Positions 7,912 to 16,675 of a stretch of 64,000 nucleotides of DNA are shown piece after piece. Made by a program: the position numbers and the translations under genes. The notes below the pieces were generated by a model. The model was not told where the DNA came from. It saw only the letters and a program-made list of their open reading frames with translations, and searched no databases. The DNA comes from Deltaproteobacteria bacterium (GTDB lineage: Bacteria; Desulfobacterota; Desulfomonilia; UBA1062). The stretch's first letter is position 1; each line of letters opens with the position of its first letter. The DNA is taken from NCBI GenBank assembly GCA_018433775.1, contig JAHDQN010000013.1:1-64000 (forward strand), in the 5' to 3' direction.

Positions 7912-10638
7912 ATGAAGTCTTTGTTCGATTTGATATCCATACGTGGAAAGCTCCTGCTGGGCTACGGCTTCGCATTCATCTTCACCATCATCATAGCCAG
8001 CGCGGCGCTTCACTACATGGTCAGGCAAACCATAGAAACACTCATCGAAGACGAGCTGAGAAGCTCCACCAGCAGCATTTACACCATGCTCAAGGCATCG
8101 ACCGACATCACCATCAAAAATCACCTGCGGGGCATCGCGCAGAGGAACAAAGAAATCGTCGAGTATTATTACCGGAGATACCTCGAGGGAGAACTCACCG
8201 AGGAGACGGCCAAGCACAATGTGCGCAGGGTCCTGCTTTCTCAGCAGGTCGGGAAGACAGGCTATATCTACTGTGTCGACAGTGCGGGTGTGGCCGTTGT
8301 CCACGGGGCACCGGGGGTGGAGGGAATCGATTTTTCCCATCGGTCTTTCGTCCAGGAGCAGGTCCTCAGGAAAGAGGGGTATCTTTCGTACGACTGGCAG
8401 AATCCGGGCGAGCCCGAACCCCGGCCCAAGGCCCTCTATATGACCTATTTCGAGCCCTGGGACTGGATCATTTCGGTCTCTTCGTACCGGGATGAGTTCA
8501 TCGACCTCATCAATGTGGATGACTTTCGGGAGAGCATTCTGGGCTTGAGGTTCGGGAAGACCGGCTACTCATATGTGCTCGACGGAAAAGGAAACATCAT
8601 CATCCATCCCTCGTATGCGGGATCGATCTACGACATCGAGGACAATGCCCTGCAGGAAACCGCCGCCAGAATCGTGGCCCGGAAAACGGGAAAGATCGTC
8701 TATGACTGGCGGAATCCGGGAGAGGATGTCCCCAGGAAGAAGATCGTCATGCTCAACTACATCCCGGAGCTCGACTGGATCATCGCATCATCGGGATATA
8801 TGGACGAATTCCATGGAGCCCTGCTCCACGTCCAGAACGTCATCTTCGTCATAACCGTGATCGCCATGGCAGTGGTGCTTCTGATGACGCTCTGGATCGG
8901 CTCGGCCATAACCTTGCCGCTGAGGCGGCTGATGAAGCACTTTTCCACCGGAGCCACCGGAGATTTCTCCGTGCGCATGGATGATTCCGCCCGGGACGAG
9001 TTCGGCATGCTGGCCCGGTACTTCAACTCCTTCATGGAGACGCTGCAGCAGTTCAGCGGCAGCCTGCAGGAAGAGGTGCTGGAGCACCGGATGTCGCTGG
9101 AGGCCCTCAGGGAGAGCGAAGAGCGGTTCAGGCTGCTGGCCGAGAATTCGCCCGATATCATCATCAGCCTCGATCAGAAAGGATATATATCCTATGTGAA
9201 CCCGGTCGTGGAAAAGGTCCTGGGATATTCACCGCATGAGCTTGCCGGCAAGAGCTTCCTGGTCATGGCCCGTGAGCAGGAAGCCGGGGAATACACCCGG
9301 CAGTTCAGGAAGGTTCGCAACGGTGAGACCCTCGTTGATTATATCGGAGTGCTCGTTCATAAGAACGGATCGGTGCGACACTTCATCTTCTGCGGTGCTC
9401 CCGCTACCGACGGTCAGGGCAACATGATGGGGATCGAGGGTTTTCTGAAGGACATCACCGAGCGCAGGAACCTCGAGTTCCAGCTCCAGCAGGTTCAGAA
9501 GCTCGAGGCGGTCGGCACCCTGGCGGGCGGCGTGGCGCACGATTTCAACAACATCCTCACCGCCATCCGAGGTTCGCTCGATATCTCTCTGCTCATGGTT
9601 GGGCAGAACGACCCCATTCTGAAGAATCTCCAGCAGATCGAGAAGGCCGTGACCAGGGCCTCCGATCTCACGCGCCAGCTCCTGTTCTTCAGCAGGAGGC
9701 AGCCAGTGGAGATGGCTCCGCTGAATCTGAACCAGTCGGTGGACAATATCCTCCGGATCATCGAGCGCCTCATCGGCGAGAACATCGCCATCACGGTGGA
9801 TCTCGCTCCCGATCTCCAGCCGGTCATGGCAGACGGGGGAAACATCGAGCAGGTGATCATGAACCTCATGATCAACGCCCGCGACGCCATGCCCGAGGGG
9901 GGCGCCATCATCATCAGGACACGAAACGCCACCGTAGGCGACGATTATGTGAGGGTCCACTCCTACGCGAGGCCCGGGAAATTCGTGTGTCTCTCCATGG
10001 AGGACACGGGCATTGGCATGGACGGCGAGACCGTGAAACACATCTTCGAGCCGTTTTTCACCACCAAGGAGCAGGGAAAGGGTACGGGCCTGGGTCTTGC
10101 GGTGGTCTATGGAATCGTGAAAAAGCACAAGGGTTGGATCGTGGCGGACAGCAGGCCCGGTGAAGGCACGGTGTTCAGTGTCTTTTTCCCGGTTTCCGCA
10201 GAAGAGCCCGGCAAGGTTCCCGGCGATGATGCCCGAGTTCCCCGAGACTCCCGGGGCAGGGGTGAGGAGATCCTGGTCATCGAAGACGACCCCAGTGTTC
10301 TCGCCTTCGCCGGGACCGCTCTCCAGGCAAACGGGTATACCGTGCTCACCGCTGCGAGCGCGATGGAGGCCCGCGTGATGTTTCACGAACACCAGGACAG
10401 CCTGGACCTGATATTCAGCGATGTCGTGCTGCCGGACAAGAACGGACTCGATCTGGTTTCTGAGTTTGAAAGCGAGAAGCAGGGCATACGGGTTCTGATG
10501 ACCAGCGGCTATATGGACGAGAACTCCCTGAGCCGGATAATCAGGGACAACAACCATCGTTTTCTCCCCAAGCCCTATGCCATGAAGGATCTGCTCGAGA
10601 CCGTGCGGATTCTGCTCGACGGCTCGGGCTGTGCGTAA
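7912..10638 (+). CDS. Cache-domain hybrid sensor histidine kinase
   Basis: A 908-residue membrane sensor. Order of parts: transmembrane helix ~12-35; a large periplasmic double-Cache region (~40-300) containing two similar GKTGYIYCVD / GKTGYSYVLD repeats; a second membrane helix ~303-328; HAMP (~330-385); a PAS domain (~400-520); HisKA with the phospho-acceptor His in GGVAHDFNNILTAI; HATPase with the N-box NLMINARDAMPEGG and G-boxes DTGIGM and GKGTGLGL; and a C-terminal receiver domain with phospho-Asp in FSDVVLP. It probably senses a small molecule outside the membrane. No DNA-binding partner is adjacent. Start 7912 fits an AAGG at 9 bases better than ATG 7906. Confidence 0.92.
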   Translation: MKSLFDLISIRGKLLLGYGFAFIFTIIIASAALHYMVRQTIETLIEDELRSSTSSIYTMLKASTDITIKNHLRGIAQRNKEIVEYYYRRYLEGELTEETAKHNVRRVLLSQQVGKTGYIYCVDSAGVAVVHGAPGVEGIDFSHRSFVQEQVLRKEGYLSYDWQNPGEPEPRPKALYMTYFEPWDWIISVSSYRDEFIDLINVDDFRESILGLRFGKTGYSYVLDGKGNIIIHPSYAGSIYDIEDNALQETAARIVARKTGKIVYDWRNPGEDVPRKKIVMLNYIPELDWIIASSGYMDEFHGALLHVQNVIFVITVIAMAVVLLMTLWIGSAITLPLRRLMKHFSTGATGDFSVRMDDSARDEFGMLARYFNSFMETLQQFSGSLQEEVLEHRMSLEALRESEERFRLLAENSPDIIISLDQKGYISYVNPVVEKVLGYSPHELAGKSFLVMAREQEAGEYTRQFRKVRNGETLVDYIGVLVHKNGSVRHFIFCGAPATDGQGNMMGIEGFLKDITERRNLEFQLQQVQKLEAVGTLAGGVAHDFNNILTAIRGSLDISLLMVGQNDPILKNLQQIEKAVTRASDLTRQLLFFSRRQPVEMAPLNLNQSVDNILRIIERLIGENIAITVDLAPDLQPVMADGGNIEQVIMNLMINARDAMPEGGAIIIRTRNATVGDDYVRVHSYARPGKFVCLSMEDTGIGMDGETVKHIFEPFFTTKEQGKGTGLGLAVVYGIVKKHKGWIVADSRPGEGTVFSVFFPVSAEEPGKVPGDDARVPRDSRGRGEEILVIEDDPSVLAFAGTALQANGYTVLTAASAMEARVMFHEHQDSLDLIFSDVVLPDKNGLDLVSEFESEKQGIRVLMTSGYMDENSLSRIIRDNNHRFLPKPYAMKDLLETVRILLDGSGCA

Positions 10639-10969
10639 AGGCAAGTGGTGCCGCATGCCTTTTCTCGGACATGGGAAGACTCCTGCCTCACCGGATGCGA
10701 CGCCCCGTAAGACCCGGCCCCAAGAATATCCGCTCCATCCGCTTCTCGTTTCTTTTCTTCTGTTGATACCTCGCACCATAATCGGGTAAGCTTCTTCCCG
10801 GGAAAAAGACCGAGAAAGCACCCCTGTTTCAAGCCCGGTGTGCATTCAGGCAGGCAAGGGTTCGATGGATTCATTGCCGTGGAGACGGCTCGGGGGCAGA
10901 AGAAAGACAGGGGGGCTCTTACCCCAGGAAAAGGCAGCGAGAGAAAAGACTGCAAGGAGGAATTGATAC
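10639..10969. other. intergenic, nothing recognised
   Basis: A 331-bp gap before the first OmpA lipoprotein. Apart from AAGGAGG at 10954-10960, which serves the GTG start at 10970, I see no promoter, hairpin with a T-run, or small gene. Confidence 0.5.
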
Positions 10970-11638
10970 GTGAAGAGAATCAGCGTTGTTTGTTTGGTCT
11001 TGATCACCGGGGCATTTGTTCTCCAGGCATGCACCACCGACCCGTACACCGGCCAGCGCAAGATGAGCAAGACCGCGTGGGGTTCCATCATCGGCGCTGC
11101 GTCGGGTGCCGCCGTCGGCGCCGCCACAGGGCGGGACAGCGAGTCGCGCCGCAAGCGGGCACTCATGGGGGCCGGCGTGGGAGCTCTCGCCGGGGGAGCC
11201 GTGGGGGTATACATGGACCGGCAAGAGTCCAAGCTCAGGCAACAGCTTCAGAATACGGGCGTGAGCGTCACCCGGGAGGGAGACCGGATTTTCCTGAACA
11301 TGCCCGGTAACGTTACCTTCCGGGTCGACAGCTCGGACATCAATGCCGGCTTCTATGATGTCCTGAACTCCGTGGCCCTGGTCCTGAAGGAGTACGACAA
11401 AACCATCATCAATATCACGGGCCATACCGACAGCACCGGCTCGGATTCCTACAACCAGGCGCTCTCGGAGAGGAGAGCCGCCAGTGTGGGCAGGTATCTT
11501 TCGAGCCAAGGCATCGATCCTGTGAGGATCGCCACGGGCGGGATGGGAGAGTCCATGCCCATTGCGAGTAACGAGACTCCTGAAGGCCGCCAGGCAAACC
11601 GGCGCGTGGAGCTCGAACTCGTGCCGCTCACCCAGTAG
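10970..11638 (+). CDS. OmpA-family lipoprotein (YiaD-like), copy 1
   Basis: A 222-residue outer-membrane lipoprotein. The signal peptide ends in the lipobox LQAC, with lipidated Cys21. A glycine-rich segment (SIIGAASGAAVGAATG, then GAGVGALAGG) typical of YiaD-type glycine-zipper proteins follows. The C-terminal OmpA domain carries the peptidoglycan-binding signature ITGHTDSTGSDSYNQALSE and RANRRVE-like NRRVELEL. It would tether the outer membrane to peptidoglycan. GTG is the start, 9 bases after AAGGAGG. The next gene is a close paralogue. Confidence 0.92.
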   Translation: MKRISVVCLVLITGAFVLQACTTDPYTGQRKMSKTAWGSIIGAASGAAVGAATGRDSESRRKRALMGAGVGALAGGAVGVYMDRQESKLRQQLQNTGVSVTREGDRIFLNMPGNVTFRVDSSDINAGFYDVLNSVALVLKEYDKTIINITGHTDSTGSDSYNQALSERRAASVGRYLSSQGIDPVRIATGGMGESMPIASNETPEGRQANRRVELELVPLTQ

Positions 11639-12040
11639 CTCATCATCGGCCGGCCCGTACCGCCCGGCGGGCGATACGGGCCTGCTCTTTCTGCATGACA
11701 GACCTGCACAGGGCAGGCATCTTCCGGACAGACTCATCACGGATGGACTTGCCCTCACCGCACGGGTCTCCTGTCTGCCTGCAGCATGGGGTTCGTGCAA
11801 TCCCGCCGTAATTTTCCTGGAAATAACAGCCTTTCCTTGTTCTTTCCTGCATCGCGCTTCCCGGGCGGGAAGGTCCGGGTCGTCTCTGTGTACCTGCACC
11901 GCTCTTTCTTGAGAGAAGTCTTGTCAAGGTGCAATCTATGTATAGGTATGGCTGTCGTACAGGGGAGCCTGGCAGTGCTGCCGCCCCTTGGCGGGAGGCA
12001 TTCCAAGTGCAGGGGACAAACCGACAGTGGAGGGAGTGCC
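11639..12040. other. gap between the tandem lipoproteins
   Basis: A 402-bp non-coding gap. It holds a strong hairpin right after copy 1 (listed separately) and GGAGGGAG before the second lipoprotein. The size suggests that the two copies have separate promoters, but I could not place a convincing -35/-10 pair. Confidence 0.5.
11652..11682 (+). terminator. hairpin terminator after lipoprotein copy 1
   Basis: GGCCCGTA pairs perfectly with TACGGGCC, and inside it CGCCC pairs with GGGCG around a 3-base loop. It is followed by a weak T-rich stretch (CTCTTTCT). It sits 13 bases after the stop codon of copy 1. Confidence 0.6.
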
Positions 12041-12706
12041 ATGAAGAAGACGACCATTATCCTGATGATGCTCGTAACCGCAGTGTTCGCCGTGCAGTCG
12101 TGCACCACGGATCCCTATACCCGGGAAGGCCAGACGAGCAGGACCGTCTGGGGATCGGTGATCGGAGGGGCCGCAGGTGCGGCCGCAGGCGCCGCCACGG
12201 GGCGGGACAGCGAATCGCGCCGCAAGCGGGCCCTCATCGGTCTGGGCGTGGGGGCACTTGCGGGGGGCGCAGCAGGCGCCTATATGGACCGCCAGGAGAC
12301 CCTGCTCAGGCAGCGGCTCGAGGCCACCGGCGTGAGCGTTACCCGTATAAACGACCGGATCGTCCTCAACATGCCCAGCAACATCACATTCGAAACCGAC
12401 AGCGCGGAGCTCCGGCCCCGGTTTTACGACGTGCTCAATTCCGTTTCCCAGGTGCTGAAAGAGTATGAGAAGACCATCGTCAATGTCGCGGGCCATACGG
12501 ACAGCACCGGTGCCGAGTCTTATAATCAGGCTCTCTCGGAGAAGAGAGCCAGAAATGTGGGCCAGTATCTGATAGCGCAGGGAGTGAACTCCACCCGGGT
12601 GGCAGCCGAGGGCATGGGAGAGAGCCAGCCCATCGCGTCCAACCAGACCGCTCAGGGCCGTCAGGCCAACCGGCGGGTGGAGATCACGCTTGCCCCGCTC
12701 ACGTAA
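12041..12706 (+). CDS. OmpA-family lipoprotein (YiaD-like), copy 2
   Basis: A 221-residue paralogue of the preceding gene with the same layout: lipobox VQSC, the near-identical CTTDPYT start of the mature protein, a glycine zipper (SVIGGAAGAAAGAATG), the shared GRDSESRRKRAL stretch, and an OmpA domain with AGHTDSTGAESYNQALSE. The two differ mostly at the signal peptide and at scattered OmpA-domain positions, so this is a tandem duplication that has diverged. The start is ATG 12041 because the signal peptide begins there (MKKTTIILMMLV) and GGAGGGAG precedes it; the frame is open much further upstream, but without coding character. Confidence 0.92.
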   Translation: MKKTTIILMMLVTAVFAVQSCTTDPYTREGQTSRTVWGSVIGGAAGAAAGAATGRDSESRRKRALIGLGVGALAGGAAGAYMDRQETLLRQRLEATGVSVTRINDRIVLNMPSNITFETDSAELRPRFYDVLNSVSQVLKEYEKTIVNVAGHTDSTGAESYNQALSEKRARNVGQYLIAQGVNSTRVAAEGMGESQPIASNQTAQGRQANRRVEITLAPLT

Positions 12707-12823
12707 GACCGGCTGAGCCCGGCATTCTTTTTGTCGGATCGTTCGATGTTCGGGCTGCCGGGGTCCGGATTGCGGGGAATGATGTGTCTCGGGGCATCCC
12801 GCGCAGTTTGCTGCCCGCCCGCC

Positions 12824-13267
12824 TTATCGGACCAGGAGGACGGGACACCGGGCCTGATGAACGACCCTGTCCGCAACGCTGCCGGTTATATGCATGATGA
12901 AACCCGATCTTCCGTGAGATCCGACAACGATCAGGTCGGCCTTTTTGTCTTCCTGCTCCTTGAGTATCTCTTCTGCAGGGTTGCCCGTTCTCACGTCAAA
13001 GGTAATATCCACCCTCCTGATCCTGGTCAGGCTCTCCACTTCCTTGCGCATCTTTTCCCGGGATGCGTGTGCGCTCTGTTCCTCGATCTGTCTGACCGTC
13101 TCTTCGCTGATGCAGTAGTCCGTGACGCACTGCTGGATCGTTTCCACCACATGCACGAGGAACACCTGAGCCTCACAGGTCTTGGCGAGATCGAGCGCAT
13201 AGCGCAGGGCCCTGTCGGAATGCTCGGAAAAGTCGGTTGCCACCACGATTCGTTTCGGCACAGGCAT
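12824..13267 (-). CDS. universal stress protein (UspA family)
   Basis: A 147-residue UspA-domain protein. It starts MPVPKRIVVATDFSEHSDRA and shows the ATP-binding G-2x-G-9x-G-S motif near its end (GSHGRSGFIMHITGSVADRV), so it probably binds ATP. Such proteins help survival during starvation and oxidative stress; targets vary. ATG 13267 has AAGGAGGT 8 bases upstream. A 14-residue in-frame extension to 13309 is ignored. It is convergent with the lipoprotein pair. Confidence 0.92.
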   Translation of the reverse strand: MPVPKRIVVATDFSEHSDRALRYALDLAKTCEAQVFLVHVVETIQQCVTDYCISEETVRQIEEQSAHASREKMRKEVESLTRIRRVDITFDVRTGNPAEEILKEQEDKKADLIVVGSHGRSGFIMHITGSVADRVVHQARCPVLLVR

Positions 13268-13634
13268 GTGCTCTGACCTCCTTATCAGAACCAGGCCTTT
13301 GCCTTGCATGCGCGGAATTTTTCGTCGCTTCCCGGTTCATTTTCATGAACGCCTGTCGCGAAAGGCCTGATCTTCCGAGAAAACCTTTGATTTCACTTCT
13401 GCCCGCATCGGGGACGATTATGTGGCCCTTTTGCTCACCCGGCTGCAGGTCTGCTCTACAATTATCCTTTAAGAACAGGCTGGCGTTTCTCAAGACAGGC
13501 CGGATGAAACCGTGTTCAGGGAAGCGTGCCGGTGCACTTCAACGTGCAAGGTCTCACAGGACGGCCTGGCCGTGTTTTATTTCCTGATTGTCCGTGCACG
13601 CACGATGGAAGAAAAGGACCCCGCAGGCTTGCTT
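13268..13634. other. intergenic, promoter region of usp
   Basis: A 367-bp gap between two minus-strand genes. Only the AAGGAGGT of the stress protein is clear. No small gene or hairpin stands out. Confidence 0.4.
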
Positions 13635-14465
13635 TCAGCTCCGGTGAGTCTCGATAAAGGCGATGAGGTCTTCCGCCAGGAGTTCGGGGACCTCCAGCGC
13701 TGTCATGTGCCCTGCGACCTGGTACTCGATGAGTCTGGCTCCGGGGATCTCGCGGGCCATGAGCCTGCTCGACTCGAGGAAGAGGTCGTCCTTTTCCCCG
13801 GTGATGACGAGCACAGGGCAGCTGATCTTTCTCAGGCCTTCCACCCGGGGGTCCGGGTCGGTGTAGAACGACCGGACGAACGCGGCGATAGCGTTCCTGT
13901 CTCCCGCCTTCATCATCTCGCAGGCACGGGCCATGATCTCCTCGGATGCTTCCGATTCCACGATGCCCCGGAAAAAAGGTCCGGGCTTCACCTTCAGGCC
14001 GGCAGCGATCATGTCCCAGTCGTACCGCTCGAACCATGAAGCGAATTTGTCGTTGAATGCCCGGATGCTCTCGGGGTCAGCCGGGACGGGAGCGGTCGCA
14101 GAGCCGGTATTGGTAAGGATGAGGCTCTTGAAACGCCTGCAGTCTTGCATCGCGCGTCTCACCGCGGCAAATCCCCCGGTCGAATGGGTGAGAAGATGAA
14201 AGCGCTGAATCCCCAGGTGGTCGGCCAGGGCCATGATGTCTTCTCCGATGGTCTGCGCGTCGTAGCCTGCCGGCTCACCATCCACGACCGTGTTCCCATG
14301 GGCGCGCATGTCCATGGAAATGAACCTGACACGCTCTCCCAGGATATCCGACACCCCCCTCCAGTACCGGGTGTTCTCGATGAGTCCGTGAACGGCGATG
14401 ACCGGCTCGCCCCGGCCGTTCTCCTCAAAATGAATCCGTGCATTGCCGCGCGTGAAAAATGCCAT
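13635..14465 (-). CDS. alpha/beta-fold hydrolase
   Basis: A 276-residue alpha/beta hydrolase. It has the oxyanion HG motif (VIAVHGLIE), nucleophile elbow THSTGG around Ser (a variant of G-x-S-x-G), an acidic residue in VITGEKDDLF, and the catalytic His in VAGHMTALEVP. The fold resembles haloacetate dehalogenase or lactone/ester hydrolases; the substrate cannot be told. I start at ATG 14465 (MAFFTRGNARIHFE), where homology-like sequence begins; the ribosome-binding site (GGGGG) is weak. It stands alone, divergent from the peroxiredoxin. Confidence 0.85.
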   Translation of the reverse strand: MAFFTRGNARIHFEENGRGEPVIAVHGLIENTRYWRGVSDILGERVRFISMDMRAHGNTVVDGEPAGYDAQTIGEDIMALADHLGIQRFHLLTHSTGGFAAVRRAMQDCRRFKSLILTNTGSATAPVPADPESIRAFNDKFASWFERYDWDMIAAGLKVKPGPFFRGIVESEASEEIMARACEMMKAGDRNAIAAFVRSFYTDPDPRVEGLRKISCPVLVITGEKDDLFLESSRLMAREIPGARLIEYQVAGHMTALEVPELLAEDLIAFIETHRS

Positions 14466-14779
14466 GGAACCCCCGACATCAATTACAACTGTTTTTTGAT
14501 GCTTATAACCCATGCAACAAGAACTATGCAATACATACGGGCAATTGCTCGAAATGAGGCCGGCGGGCAGACCTCGACAACCCTCCTTGCTCCCGTGATC
14601 CCCGTGAGATGCAGCCGTGGAGGAGCGAGGGATGTCCGGGCGGGTATGATATGCGCTGGATGTGTTTCTACGGTTGAGCCTGCTTGAAACAGATCTTTTA
14701 CAGGCTATTATTCTATAAGAATATTCTGGTTATCTTAAAAGAGTATCGTTCCTGGTACACCGGGAAAGGAGGGTTGCGT
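14466..14779. other. divergent gap upstream of the peroxiredoxin
   Basis: A 314-bp gap between the divergent hydrolase and peroxiredoxin genes. The right half is AT-rich and contains an inverted repeat of PerR/Fur type (listed separately). AAAGGAGG is at about 14766-14773 before ATG 14780. Confidence 0.6.
14707..14725. promoter_or_regulatory. PerR/Fur-like inverted repeat
   Basis: ATTATTCT-ATA-AGAATATT is an imperfect palindrome (one mismatch). Its core reads as a 7-1-7 repeat like PerR boxes. It lies 55 bp before the peroxiredoxin start, where a peroxide-responsive operator would be expected. No regulator gene is nearby. Confidence 0.4.
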
Positions 14780-15514
14780 ATGCCGGAGGAAATGAAGGTT
14801 GGCTGTGCCAGACCCATGGGAGGTCCTGTGGGGGAGCAGCAGGCTGAGGAGCAGCCAGAGGCGGGTGGAGAAACAGGGCAGGAGACAAGAAGGGAGGAGA
14901 GAACCATGGTCAAGGTGGGCAGAAAAGCCCCGGATTTCGTCGCCCCTGCGTATCACAAGGGGAAATTTGTAACGGTCAAACTCTCGGAGTATTTCGGCAA
15001 GTGGATCGTACTGTGCTTTTATCCGGGGGATTTCACCTTTGTCTGAGCGACCGAGATCTCGGCAGTTGCCGAGAAATATCCGGAATTTCAGAAGCTCGGA
15101 GTAGAGGTCCTCTCCATGAGTGTCGACAGCGTGTTCGTACACAAGATGTGGAACGATGTCGAGCTCTCCAAAATGGTCTCCGGGGGCATCCCCTTTGCCA
15201 TGCTCTCCGATGCGGCGGGCAGGGTAGGGAGCCTCTACGACGTATACGACATCGACGCCGGGGTCGAGACGCGCGGCCGCTTCATCATCGACCCGGACGG
15301 CATCATCCAGGGGTACGAGGTGCTCACCCCGCCGGTGGGCCGCAACGTGATGGAGAGCCTGCGGCAGATCCAGGCATTCCAGCTCGTGAGGCAGAGCAAA
15401 GGCACCGAAGCCACCCCCTCGGGCTGGAAACCGGGCAAGCCGACGCTCAAGCCCGGCCCCGATCTGGTGGGCAGGGTGTGGGAACACTGGAAGACCAGCA
15501 TGGCCTTCGACTGA
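14780..15514 (+). CDS. selenocysteine-containing AhpC-type peroxiredoxin
   Basis: A 2-Cys-AhpC-like peroxiredoxin of 244 residues read through an in-frame TGA at 15044-15046. The active site of the family is DFTFVCPTE; here it reads DFTFV-U-ATE, so TGA falls exactly on the peroxidatic cysteine. The frame is fully homologous on both sides ([18 protein letters not shown] before; [19 protein letters not shown] and [10 protein letters not shown] after). A 6-bp hairpin CTCGGC-AGTT-GCCGAG begins 11 bases after TGA, a proper place for a bacterial SECIS. The family's resolving Cys (VCPAxW) is replaced (EATPSGW). Two starts have good ribosome-binding sites: 14780, used here, adds a 42-residue acidic leader with Cys9; 14906 gives the canonical AhpC N-terminus ([11 protein letters not shown]). 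Confidence 0.9.
15058..15073 (+). promoter_or_regulatory. candidate SECIS hairpin of the peroxiredoxin
   Basis: CTCGGC pairs with GCCGAG around the loop AGTT. The loop lies 18-21 bases after the UGA, within the window known for bacterial SECIS elements, and contains GU as in the SelB-binding apical loop of E. coli fdhF. Confidence 0.6.
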
Positions 15515-15553
15515 TCCTCCTTCGCTGAAGCTTCGGAGGACAGGTCCTCTCTA

Positions 15554-15694
15554 TCGGGGACGGGTTCACATTTGCCCGCTCCCGAAGTTCTGCAACCCCC
15601 ACAGCAGGTCGGGATGAACGTGACGAATGATGCGAAATGTGAACCCGTCCCCGATATACGTCCTCGATACAACGAAATGTGAACCCGTCCCCGA
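15554..15694. repeat. REP-like cluster 1 (three copies, + - -)
   Basis: Three copies of a 20-bp unit TCGGGGACGGGTTCACATTT: forward at 15554-15573, reverse at 15635-15654 and 15675-15694. They fill the gap between the peroxiredoxin and ferredoxin genes. Inverted arrangement and the extragenic location are typical of REP/BIME elements moved by RAYT transposases; no RAYT gene is in the window. Confidence 0.85.
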
Positions 15695-15702
15695 AAAGGG
15701 GG

Positions 15703-16479
15703 TCAGGAGAGCATAGTCAGTATCTGGCCGGCGGCGGGGGTACGGGCATCCACCGGTCCTTCCTGGAGGATCTCTCCCTGCCGGCCTATCATGATGTGGC
15801 TTAAGGGAATGTCCGAGCCCGCTGCCTTCAGCGCCTCCCGGGCAGCCCGGATGAACCCGCTGCAGCAGGGCACCTCCATGTGCACCACGCACAGGCTCCT
15901 GATGCCGCCGTGCCGGACGATGTCGGCGAGCCTCTCGATGTGCGCGTTCACATCATCCAGCTTGGGGCATCCCATGGCCACGGCCTTTTTCCTGAGCAGC
16001 CTGCGGTGGAGGTCCGGGCAGCACAGGGCGCAGCAATCCGCCATGAGCAGCAGGTCCGCATCCTTCAGAAAGGGCGCCTGGGGACTGATGAGCTGGAGCT
16101 TTACCGGAAAGTGCGAGAGCGTCGATCTGACGGCATCGCCCGGCGTGTCATCAGGGTCATATCCGTCACCGGTATTCATCGTCATCGCAGCGGTTCCGGG
16201 ACAGCCGCAGGCAAGGGGTTCGGCGCGTTCAGGCTCAAGGGGCCGCCCCAGATGCTTCTCCACCGCCTTTTCGTCGAACGCATCCGCCTCCCGCTCGATG
16301 ATGGTGAGCGCCCCGGTGGGGCACTCGCCGATGCATGCTCCCAGGCCGTCGCAATAGACGTCACTCACGAGCCTGGCCTTGCCATTGATCAGCTTGAGCG
16401 CTCCTTCAGCGCAGGAGAGAATGCACTGGCCGCAGCCGTCGCACAGCTCTTCGTCGATCCGGATGATCTTTCGTTTCAT
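15703..16479 (-). CDS. ferredoxin-like protein downstream of hcp
   Basis: A 258-residue protein with two N-terminal 4Fe-4S motifs, CDGCGQCILSC and CDGLGACIGEC (each C-x2/3-C-x2/3-C-x3-C-P like), then a longer region with more cysteines: ACGCPG, MADCCALCCPDL, MGCPKLDD and VPCCSGF. It is the usual partner found after hcp in anaerobes and probably supplies electrons to, or works with, the hybrid-cluster protein in nitric-oxide or nitrosative-stress defence (context inference). It starts 196 bp after the hcp stop on the same strand, with repeat copy B in between. ATG 16479 has AAGGAGAAG upstream. Confidence 0.85.
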   Translation of the reverse strand: MKRKIIRIDEELCDGCGQCILSCAEGALKLINGKARLVSDVYCDGLGACIGECPTGALTIIEREADAFDEKAVEKHLGRPLEPERAEPLACGCPGTAAMTMNTGDGYDPDDTPGDAVRSTLSHFPVKLQLISPQAPFLKDADLLLMADCCALCCPDLHRRLLRKKAVAMGCPKLDDVNAHIERLADIVRHGGIRSLCVVHMEVPCCSGFIRAAREALKAAGSDIPLSHIMIGRQGEILQEGPVDARTPAAGQILTMLS

Positions 16480-16499
16480 GGTCTTCTCCTTCTATGAAG

Positions 16500-16623
16500 T
16501 TGAATCCTCTGTCTCAAGTCCGCCTTATAAGGACTTTGAAGGCTGGATCACATTCCCCTTCACTATTACGGTTTCAAGAAGATCCAAGGCTTGCCCTTCA
16601 AAGGTCCATACCCTTGATTCAGG
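16500..16623 (+). repeat. dispersed ~120-bp intergenic repeat, copy B
   Basis: It begins TTGAATCCTC, has the stem region GTCCGCCTTATAAGGAC, an ATTCCCC block and the end box CCAAGGCTTGCCC, AAAGGTCCATACC, TTGATTCAGG. It lies between the hcp 3' end and the ferredoxin start, so as RNA it would be read antisense to the repeat orientation. Confidence 0.7.
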
Positions 16624-16675
16624 ATGAACCGGTCCGGGCCTCCCGGGATAAGCGGGGAGGCCCGGCCATGTCTTT

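Noticed and set aside
10639-10969. Possible c-di-GMP riboswitch before the OmpA lipoprotein
   Set aside because: The conserved GEMM core sequences are absent.
12707-12740. Terminator after lipoprotein copy 2 (CCGG...CCGG with T-run)
   Set aside because: The stem is only four base pairs; too weak to list.
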